Below the pieces are notes generated by a model. The model was not told the origin of the DNA, did not search any database, and was given only the letters and a program-made list of their open reading frames with translations. Made by a program: the position numbers and the translations under genes. From assembly GCA_037953745.1 (NCBI GenBank), contig JBAKBP010010364.1:1-64000 (forward strand): a stretch of DNA of 64,000 nucleotides, read 5' to 3'. Shown here in pieces: positions 55,608-64,000 of the stretch; the first letter of the stretch is position 1, and the number at the start of each line of letters is the position of its first letter. This DNA comes from Lithodes maja (taxonomy: Eukaryota; Arthropoda; Malacostraca; Decapoda; Lithodidae).

Positions 55608-56410
55608 TTAATAAATATATTATTCATATAAACCTGTAATACTTCTCACGTGAAAGTATAATATACAGTATACAATAGTTAACCTTTCTTGGTCAAACAT
55701 TATAAATAGGCCTAGCATTAACCTGTGTAAGTACAATTTCCCACAAGACATTGTGATTGTGTGATTGTGTGTAGAGAAGAAAATTACGGTAGGTGAGGTA
55801 ATTAATAATATGAACAATGTATGGTCAATGTTACAATACCCTACTTGTAATCAACAAGTTCTGCAACTCCCCTTACCTAACATAACGAGAGTGGTGGATA
55901 CGTGTTTGTATGTGTTTGGAATGTCAAGTTCGTTTGGTGGTGGACAGTGGAGTTTGGATTACTACTTCCAGGGGTGTTGTAGTCGCCGGGGTAAACTTTG
56001 AGCCAGCGTAATCATGGCTTGGTTGTTTAGGGGCCGTTGTAGTCGCCGGTTAATAATCTAGAAGTTCTGCAACTCCCCTGACCTAACCTAAGCAAACTAA
56101 CACAACCTATAAGTGTTAGCTATATTAGGTAATCGTATGAAATATTACAGAACTCGGTAACGAATGAAAAGAAGAAGGTGGGAAGGATAAACTATCCACT
56201 ATTTAGACAATAGTTTAAATATATTTGTTTCGTAAAGTATAGTAAGCATTGATATCATGACCTTACGGTACATAATAATACAGACTTATCGTATTATATT
56301 AATGTCTGTAATGATGTCTGAATACAGTCATTGTACTTAATGATGATATTAGAGGACTGTAGTTATAGCCTACAAGAGACATACTTGAGGAATAATTAAT
56401 TTCAATTATA
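55608..56410. other. No gene seen
   Basis: AT-rich DNA. Two short similar blocks near 55855-55875 and 56065-56085 (GTTCTGCAACTCCCC) and repeated GTTGTAGTCGCCGG strings at 55976 and 56037 show a local ~200 bp duplication. No credible coding frame. Confidence 0.5.
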
Positions 56411-56791
56411 GGGTTAAACACACAATGGGGGCCATGCCTGGCATACTCGCATCTCATTCCTAACAAATCCCAGTGATGCTCAGTGACTCCCAGTGACTCC
56501 TATCTAATTCCCAGTGATTCCTATAATACTCCTATCGACTCGTATATTATTACAGTAATCCGAAATTTTCAAATTTTCAATAACTTGCATGCACTTCATT
56601 CCTGGTTTTATCCAGGTGATTCCTGGTGATTCCCAGTGACTCCCAGTGATTCGCAGGTACACTCCCACTGGTTCCTATGGTGTTGTGAGTCCACGGAGAA
56701 TTGCTGACATTCGCGGTGTATTCCCACGAATCACCAGGAATCATTACTCCTAGTGATTCTAGCTCGCATTCCTGACTGTGTGAAGTACCCC
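56411..56791. mobile_element. Second foldback MITE of the same family, partial
   Basis: The right end (56735-56791, ...GACTGTGTGAAGTACCCC) equals the terminus of 54966-55607, followed by TAA. The interior has the same CCCAGTGACTC-type repeats. The left end is degraded, possibly at AGGGTTAAACACACAATG near 56411. It abuts the C-terminal end of the hAT coding region. Confidence 0.6.
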
Positions 56792-56794
56792 TAA

Positions 56795-59138
56795 CCAGTG
56801 ATGATAGAGTTGATGTGCCGAGTTTGTTCCTAGTCTTAGTCTTGGTCAAATTAACCTTTGAAAATATCCTTTCTACATCTACATTGGATGTTGGCAGTGA
56901 CAGAAGTGTGAGAGCAAAATTAGGAAGGATATGAACGTACGACTCTCCAACATCGTTCTCCAGTTTGGATATTTCTGTGAAGAACTTCACAGGGTCATTT
57001 AGAGTCTTGACATCACCAGGATTATTAACATTCTCAATACTTCTCCACTCATTGCCAAGAGCCTGAACATTTCCGCCGTACACACGAGGGAATTCCTTAG
57101 TTACATCAGCCAAAGATGGCATGCTCACTCATGAAGTTCTTCACAGAAAATAGAGAACACAACTTGAATTTTTTGCTGTTCAATGGGAACCTTTTTTTTA
57201 TTTCCTGACATGAGACAACATAGAACTGCCTGCATCGGCTCCTCACATCCTGCAACATCTGTGGTTTATCCCTGTGCTCTGTTGTTTTTAACAAGGTGTG
57301 CATTTCTACGCCTAAATATATGTGATCCATGGGAATAAAGCATCGGTCATCATCTGGTTCAATGGCTGCCAAATCTGAAACTCTATTCATCATATCTCTT
57401 GACATATAACTTCTGAGTAAATCAAGGTACAGATCATTTATTTTCTGATGGAGTGCCTGAATTCTTGGGCCTTTACTCTGAAAGAGGAGGTTGCGTTGGT
57501 TAAATTTTGGCACCACAAAATTTAAAAAGGTAAAGTAGAGGTACAAAGAAGGGTCATTTAAGCTTGCATCAATAGATGATGTACTTAGCAAGCGTTCTGG
57601 CATGTGGCTGTCAGCAAAGGAGGTGGGGAGGTGTGATGGAGTGGTCATGCCACTGGATTGGTAATCCATTGTACCCGGGTTCAAATCCCGATATGTCAAT
57701 GGGAAGATATTATTGGGATTGAATTTGTGCTGTACCTAGTATCAGTGCATTACCACAAAGCCCACCGAAATGCCAAAAAAATACCCTCTTTGTTCCCTGA
57801 TTAAATAACACTGTATGAATATTCCCATATTCAAAATATGTTACAGGGGGACAATGCCTAGTGAGTTCACTGCTCAATAGGTGGCGTTCTGAGAGTGATG
57901 GTCTGAGTCTGGAGGGTGAGACGGTGAAGCACTTGAGCGAAGCAACCAGCCGCTTCAGAGATGGAGCTGCTTCGAGCCATGATGGATGCTTCGCATGTCT
58001 CACTCCCCAGGCTGGAACAAGACCTCATAGGCTTCACGTGTTGAGGGGTGGAATGTACAGGCTCTCAGCCTATGCCCGTGGGGGAGTATTGGAATATAGA
58101 AGAAAAAAAAAAAGAAAAAAAAAAGTAGAGTTTTAAGGGCTGCCATTACTCTATTTTTCTCTCGACTGCCCTGTGTACAGAGAGCCACCGTGTTTGGCAA
58201 ACATGGAGTAGTTTGTGTGGCTTTGTATCACAGAAAGCTTGGAACTGTGTAAACTCGTGCATTCTCTTTGCACTGTGTGAACAATGTGTGTAGATGTTGC
58301 GGACGAGTTCTTCACATCTACGTGGAAGAGTTTTGGCAGCTTGTGAGGAGCATAAGTGAGCTGGGTGGCAAATGCATGTGATTACTGTAAGTCCAGGAGC
58401 TTCAACTTTTAATCTACTTGTGAGAGAATTGTGTAGTCCCATTATATTGCTTGCTCCATCCGATTCAAAGCCTATCAAATTGGAAAATGGAATCTGATGT
58501 TTTTCGAAATAGGTCTTTAATATGTCAAACAGGTGTTTGCCAGTTGACCCCTCTGAAGTACCATCACAATCATAAACACACTAAAGAACTAAGAGATTAC
58601 TTTCGATCACTGACGTTGTAGGATCATAAAACTTTGCCAGAATTCCCATGCATATAGATGTACTGATATCTGTAGTCTCATCAATTATTATTGAAAATGT
58701 ATATTGCCTCAGTTTTTCATGCAACTTATGTATTTCATAGTCACCTACCTTATTCACTACTTTAGTTACTTTAGTGCTCTTTATTTGCATATCTTTCACT
58801 ATATCTGAATCAGGAAAAATATCTTTAAGCATATCAATTAAATGGTCTGCTGTGTTAAATGAAATGTTGTGTTCTGCAATGAATGTAGCTAGTTTTATTT
58901 CCGCTCTTGTGACTAAATCAGTGTCATTGAGTGGGTCTCTTAGGTGTTGTGAGGCTGATATATGAGAAAGATGGAGTTTGGACAATTTGTGGCGTTTGAC
59001 AGCAGTGATGTCAGCTGCAAATGTAGTCTTGCAGGAAGTACACCTGGCTCTGTGAGGATCGTCTGGCACCTTCTCAAGCCACTCGCTAAACTCCACATCT
59101 TCCAACCACACATCGCGGAACTTGCGTTTGGGAGGCAT
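56795..59138 (-). pseudogene. hAT transposase, split by a SINE
   Basis: On the minus strand the frame starts MPPKRKFRDVWLEDVEFSEW at 59138. A BED-type zinc finger (ARCTSCKTTFAADITAVKRHKLSKLH) lies in the first ~55 residues. IIIDETTDISTS is the first conserved catalytic-region motif, then a stop at 58580, then SDGASNIMGL and CICHPAHLCS. After the SINE at 57620-58127 the sequence resumes with SFADSHMPERLL, and ends with the hAT dimerisation motif LPTSNVDVERIFSKVNLTKTKTRNKL near 56830-56900. hAT transposases cut and paste DNA with 8-bp duplications. This one has at least one stop, one frameshift near 57115 and the SINE, so it is dead. Confidence 0.85.
57620..58127 (+). mobile_element. tRNA-derived SINE in the hAT gene
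   Basis: The head at about 57630-57695 is tRNA-like: GGAGTGGTCATGCC in the A-box place, a CTGGATTGGTAATCCAT anticodon-like hairpin, and a B box GGTTCAAATCC at 57678-57688. A ~400 bp body follows, ending in A-rich tail 58101-58127. The hAT frame is interrupted at this point. Target duplication is unclear, perhaps AAAGNAG. Confidence 0.7.
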
Positions 59139-59712
59139 ATTGCAGAATTATCTGAGAAATGGCAATCATAAATTCCGATCCTAGTCGTAGAATTACTTTA
59201 AATATATACTTCTATTAACCTAAGTTTTATTCTCTTTAACCACTGCACTATTCATCTACTAAACGAGACAGAGAAAGGGGCGAGGGAGTGCGAAAGTGGT
59301 CCCGGACCCTAAGAATTAGAACTTTAAATGTAGTTTCTATTCGGTCTCTATCTCGAGTCGGCCACCCCCAGTTATGGGGTATGCGCCTGAGCATACACAT
59401 ACATACATACATACATACATACATACATACATTAACCACTTCAGAATGGTGATGCCATTCATTACTCTTTCTGGCTCACAGACAGGACCTGTGTCAATAA
59501 GAAGCGTTGATATGAAAGTTAAATGTGTATCCCTTTGTTTCCCATAAGTTTTTCCCTAGTTATATGAAATAGAATAATACTAGCCGAAATTATTACATGA
59601 AAAGGACGTCATCCAAACTCAAAGGGTTAATACATTATATAAGCCTACAAATAATAGTTGAAATATGTATGAGTTATCTACACAGCATATAAACAATGTT
59701 TTAACAAAATAA
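59139..59712. other. No gene seen; (CATA)n
   Basis: Region upstream of the hAT start, possibly including its 5' end, which I could not define. A (CATA)n run lies at about 59392-59431. Confidence 0.5.
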
Positions 59713-61216
59713 TATAATTTATCTATCTATCTATTGCCAGACGCCATGATCCCCAAAGGGGTTGCCACGAACGAATCGCCCCCATGCGCCTCTGTCCCCC
59801 GTCAGCCGACGCTCCTCTTCCCAACCAGTACCGCTCTCACGCATATACCCTTCAACTCCATCTTTCCAGCTCATTCTCGGTCTATCTCTTCCTCTCTGTC
59901 CTTCCACCTCACTCTCGTACACTATCTTAGCTATTATCTCGCTAACCATACGTTCCATATGGCCAAACCACCTCAAGGGGTTCCTTTTCACACTCTCCAG
60001 CACATCCACACCAAACCGTTCTCATACTTCCTCATTTGTCAGTCTATCCCTCCATGTAACTCCACACACACTTCTCAAGTAGCTCATTTCTACCCCTCTC
60101 ACTTTTGGTTTGTGACTCTCCAACAGCGTCCATGTTTCACTCCCGTATGTCAATGTCGGGACTACCACACTGTCATGCAAAGACTTCTTTACTTCCATGC
60201 TGACCACCCTATTCCTTGTTACTGCTTTCACAGTTCCTACAACCCTCTTCCTCTGTTGCACCCTCTCCCGCGCTTCATCCTCCATACTCCCGTCTTTACT
60301 CAGCACACTGCCCAAATAGGCCTACTTGAATAAGCTGACATTCTCCATAGCGTGACCGTTCAGCCGCACCTCACATTCGGTGCCTGTCCCCCGCTCAAAG
60401 ACCATAACCTTTCTCTTCCCCGCATTTGCCTTCAGGTTCCGCTTTTTGCACACTGTTCCAAACATATTTACCAGATCCTGCAACTCCCACTCATTGTCAC
60501 TCATCAGAACTGTATCATCAGCAAACAGCAGTACCGGCAACTTCCACTCATTTCCTTCTCTCATCAACAGTACACCAACATCCACTGCTCTTCCTTCTAT
60601 TTCTTTCATAACTCCATCCATATATATATTGAACAGCCATGAGGACATCACACACCCTTGATTTAACCCCACTTTCAGATCAAAGAACTCACTTTGTTCA
60701 TTCTCCACACGCACTGCCGCCTTTGCACCCTCATACATGCTCTTCACCGCTTCCAGCAGCTTGTCAACTACTCTGTATATCTTTAGTACTTTCCACAGAC
60801 CCTCTCTATCAAGTCTGTCATAGGCCTTCTCCAAGTCAATAAAGGCAGCATGTAGCTTTTGTCTCATCTCCAGATATTTCTCTGCAGCATATTTCACGGC
60901 GAAGATTTGGTCTACACACCCTCTTCCCTTCCTAAACCAGCCCTGCTCCTCACCTACCCACTTCTCCGTTCTCGCTCTCACTCTCTCAATCACTACCGTA
61001 CTGTACATTTTTCCTACTATGCTTAGGAGACATATCCCCCGGTGATTATCACACACCGCTCTCTCCCCTTTACCATTATACAGAGGGACTATTATGCCAG
61101 TTTTCCAGTCAGCGGGCACACTTCCCTTCTCCCATGCTAGTCTACACATCTTCCATACCCATTCAATCACTACATCTACACCATACCTAATTAGCATCTC
61201 TCCACACACTCCATAA
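59713..61216 (-). pseudogene. RTE LINE, older minus-strand copy
   Basis: Three frames in order down the strand, 61209-60322, 60315-60022 and 60009-59731, match the RTE protein from CGEML to the C-terminus (GDHGVWQ), with the LLFADDTVLMSDN core and YGSETWTL. The (GATA)n tail is at 59713-59735 on the plus strand as TATC. It is more diverged than the copies at 14150, 29248 and 50331, so RTE has been active over more than one period. Frameshifts lie near 60318 and 60012; the 5' end is truncated. Confidence 0.85.
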
Positions 61217-61282
61217 TTATAAACTAAGCTTATACAAATATATCTATTTCTCTATATCGCTCTATATTTAAATCACTACACT

Positions 61283-61623
61283 ACACCCCAAATATGTGTA
61301 GCTTCCTATGCAGACAACATATAGCACTTACATGTACACGCCGAGATGGAGACGCAGCAGCTCACCTCCTTCAATCCTATCTCAGCACACTGCAGGGCTG
61401 GTGCACCACAGGCAGACTCAGTTTATCCCCAGCCAAGTCCACAGCTGCCCTCCTAACAGGTTGCAGTCACGAATACAATTATGTCCCACGCCTCACCATA
61501 AACAACACCCCCTTTACACATACACCTGCACTCAAAATCGTAGGTCTAACATAGATTACTCTAAATGACATTCAAAGATCACATCACAAACATCAAAAAC
61601 AAAATGACACCCAGACTTAATGC
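61283..61623 (+). pseudogene. I-like LINE RT fragment
   Basis: Reads through LTCTRRDGDAAAHLLQSYL, GWCTTGRLSLSPAKSTAALL and LTINNTPFTHTPALKIVGLT, then a stop and HITNIKNKMTPRLNAL. This is the segment after motif C of an I-group RT, the part just upstream of what survives at 7724-8478, so the two may be one family. It has stops and directly abuts a CR1-like fragment. Confidence 0.65.
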
Positions 61624-62889
61624 CCTCATCCCTACCCAGTAACTATCCTCCAATTAGCTTAACCTCAGTTGTATGTAAAATGCTAGAAACACTCATAACA
61701 GACAGACTCGTAAATCACTTAGAGGAAAATAATATACTTAAAGATACTCAACACGGCTTTCGTAAAAAACGTTCCTGTTTAACAAACCTCTTAGACTTCT
61801 TTCACGATATCCTCAACTTCTACGATGAGAGTAAAGCTGTAGATATTATATACCTTGATTTTCAAAAGGCCTTTGACAAAGTGTGTTGAAATGGATAGAA
61901 AATTGGCTCAGCGACAGAAAGCAAAGAGTAGTCATAAACGGTAAGGCATCTAAATGGACCAATGTAAGTAGCGGGGTACCTCAGGGATCGGTACTAGGAC
62001 CAATTATCTTTCTAATTTACATCAACGACATAGATGAGGGTCTCACCTGTACAATCTCAAAATTTGCTGACGATACAACAATTGCAAATAGCGTACTCTC
62101 AAAAGAACAAGTTGACGATATGCAACACAATCTAGATAAGTTGTCATGTTGGGCCCAAATTTGGCAAATTAGTTTCGATGCGGATAAATGTAAAGTACTA
62201 CATATCGGATACCAAAATGAGAAAGCAAACTATTTGATGAATGGCACTCAGCTTAAGAATGTAAACAGAGAAACCGATCTGAGGGTAACAATATCGAGTA
62301 ATCTAAAACCGAGTCAACAATGTTCAGAAGTTGTTAAGAAGGCAAACAAAATAATTGGCTTTATAGGCAGGTCATTTGAGCATAAATCCAAAGACGTTAT
62401 CCTAACCCTTTACAATTCTTTAGTCCGCCTCTTCTGGAATACTGCGTTCAATCCTTGTGCCCTTATTACCAAAAAGATATTGACAAGCTAGAACGAGTTC
62501 AACATAGAGTTACCAAAATTATACCTAGCCTAAAGAACAAACCATACGAGGAGCGTCTTAGAGAATTAAATCTATTTCCTTTAACCCAGCACAGATTAAG
62601 AGGCGACTTAATTCAAGTGTTCAAAATCATCAAAGGCATCGACAATATAAACTGTAGGAAGTACTTCACTATCGACCAATCTAATTACAAACGGGGAAAC
62701 GCGTGCAAAATTATTGGTCAATCTTTTAACTCACATGAAGCTAAAAATTTCTTCTTCAATCGAGTTGTCAACTTATGGAATGGGCTTCCCCGAGATGTTA
62801 TAGACTGCAGCACCGTTGATTCATTTAAACTTCGCCTAGACAAATATCTCGCATCAAACCCGCGGCTGACTGCGTTTGTAAATGAATAA
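61624..62889 (+). pseudogene. CR1-like LINE RT and C-terminal region
   Basis: Three overlapping frames cover SNYPPISLTSVVCKMLE, ENNILKDTQHGFRKK, IYLDFQKAFDKV (motif A), GVPQGSVLGPIIFLIYINDI (motif B), SKFADDTTIA (motif C) and HIGYQNEKANYLMNG, then DKLERVQHRVTKIIP, RLRGDLIQVFKIIKGID and VVNLWNGLPRDVIDC, ending ASNPRLTAFVNE at 62889. Frameshifts lie near 61885 and 62460. It is the best reference in the window for the broken copy at 37801-45545. 5' truncated before the RT fingers. Confidence 0.85.
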
Positions 62890-63374
62890 CTTTATTTTAT
62901 CCTCCCCTCAGTTACTAACCCATCTGTCCCCTACTAACTTTCTAATCCTGCCACCGACATTAGTTCCAGGGCAGTAGTTCCCATTCCAATGTTCCCTTAC
63001 CCACTCTAAACCACTGTTTGGACACTTGATCCTCAGTGTTTTGGAGGACAAGCAGCCTAGAAGGGTCACTAAACCTATTGTTGCTTGATTTCCTTTTTAC
63101 TCCTTTGTAACACTTACTAGATATTCAGTTCTTTTACTTCCCTAACGAGATGCAGGTGTCCCTTGTTTGTCTAGACTCAAGGAGTGTAATTAATGCTCAC
63201 GGGATGTATCAGGTACCTGATCACTGCGAAGTAAGGAGTTCCATTATCCACACACTTCCTTCACTTCAGCATATTGCCTTGATAACTAACCTCTCCTCAG
63301 AGTTCATCCCTAATAAAATTACGTTCACTTGAAACTCATCGGATCTCATCATCAAACCGAGACAACTCACCCTT
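62890..63374. other. LINE 3' flank and unassigned sequence
   Basis: Probably begins with the 3' UTR of the CR1-like copy. No clear tail or target duplication was found. The remainder is unassigned. Confidence 0.4.
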
Positions 63375-63596
63375 ATGAAAGCATTAGATTCTTCAGCATT
63401 CACTGATGTAGTTGGTTCATCTCTTCCCATGTTTGTTAACCCGGAAGTCATTTGTCCTACAGTACTAACCCCTACCTTGACTCTACTCTTCATCATCCTC
63501 TTTCTAGTCTTTTGCCTCCGACGTCTTTCGTTCAGGGTCGACAGCCTGGTGCGTAGGTGCAAAGCAAAGATAGCTACTGCTGATGCAAACGTGTAA
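63375..63596 (+). CDS. Unrecognised ORF with one membrane segment
   Basis: 73 codons in the same frame as an upstream open stretch (63150-63332), separated by one stop. There is a hydrophobic segment VLTPTLTLLFIILFLVFCL followed by a basic RRLSFRVDSLVRRCKAK stretch, as in a single-pass membrane protein with a cytoplasmic positive side. A splice-donor-like GTAAGT follows at 63591-63596. No family is recognised. It could be an exon of a host gene or chance; chance is more likely. Confidence 0.2.
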   Translation: MKALDSSAFTDVVGSSLPMFVNPEVICPTVLTPTLTLLFIILFLVFCLRRLSFRVDSLVRRCKAKIATADANV

Positions 63597-63744
63597 GTTG
63601 GTCCTCACCTTTATTCTCACTTTCTCTGGCATTGCTATACACTGGGAACAGGGTTAGATAAGTCATAGGGATGAATAAAATGTGTATCTATAATTATATA
63701 AGTTAGTTATGCTTTATTATACACTTCGGTGGGCCTCAGCTGAC

Positions 63745-63800
63745 GTGGCCGAGTGGTGTAGCAGCGCATTTTGAGCGACTGTACACTCTAGGGTAATACA
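63745..63800 (+). other. tRNA-like A-box fragment
   Basis: GTGGCCGAGTGGTGTAGCAG resembles the 5' part of a Leu- or Ser-type tRNA, with a good A box. No B box follows within the expected distance, so this is at most a SINE head remnant. Confidence 0.3.
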
Positions 63801-64000
63801 TATAATCACTTATATAACTCACACCCTTATAACAGTTATTCACTTACTTACCCTGAGGGGGATTCGCTGGTTCATTTACGGCACGGTCGTAGACGCCATT
63901 TTACATTTTTGCTTGTCATGTGACCATCTGAGCCAATAGGAGGCTGAGATTCTAGAAGCAGCCAGCCATACCTCAGTCTTGGTCCAGCCACAGTGCAAGG

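Overview
This window looks like intergenic DNA from an animal genome, most likely an arthropod and plausibly a decapod crustacean. The reasons are the metazoan transposon mix (Penelope-like, RTE, CR1/L2-like, I-like, a Gypsy of Gmr1 type, piggyBac, hAT), the many short microsatellites and the dense AGGCCTA-rich segments. I found no host gene I can name. One weak candidate exon with a membrane segment lies near the right end. The species call is inference only.

Layout. 1-3900: duplicated AGGCCTA-rich DNA and a tandem pair of ~260 bp repeats. 3900-6450: no recognisable gene. 6450-13833: one composite insertion bounded by (TA)n runs. A Penelope-like element on the minus strand is split by an I-like LINE. 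That LINE is split by a 4.3 kb DNA element with ~437 bp terminal inverted repeats that encodes a FEN/XPG-like nuclease domain, and this element carries an RTE tail. A second Penelope copy lies head-to-head with the first. 14150-16302: an RTE LINE carrying a piggyBac-type MITE. 16303-26875: an R2-like LINE (reverse transcriptase, CCHC knuckle, putative nuclease) split by a Gypsy with 1.7 kb LTRs. 26876-29250: CpG-dense DNA split by a TTAA MITE. 29248-31183: RTE split by a CR1/L2-like LINE. 34018-37760: a CR1/L2-like LINE with an open 1107-codon frame. 37801-45545: a CR1-like LINE broken by two MITEs, a complete-looking piggyBac and a tRNA-derived SINE. 45546-50330: mostly unassigned, with one SINE that shares its tail with RTE. 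50331-53126: the longest RTE copy. 54088-56791: tail-sharing SINE-like units and foldback MITEs. 56795-59138: a decayed hAT split by a SINE. 59713-62889: RTE, I-like and CR1-like fragments.

The informative content is the order of insertion. Many junctions can be read to the base, because removing an insert and one target duplication makes the host element's reading frame continuous. The strongest candidate for something little described is the TIR element at 8479-12774. Two LINE families (I-like and RTE) also appear to share their 3' tails with separate SINE-like units in the same window.
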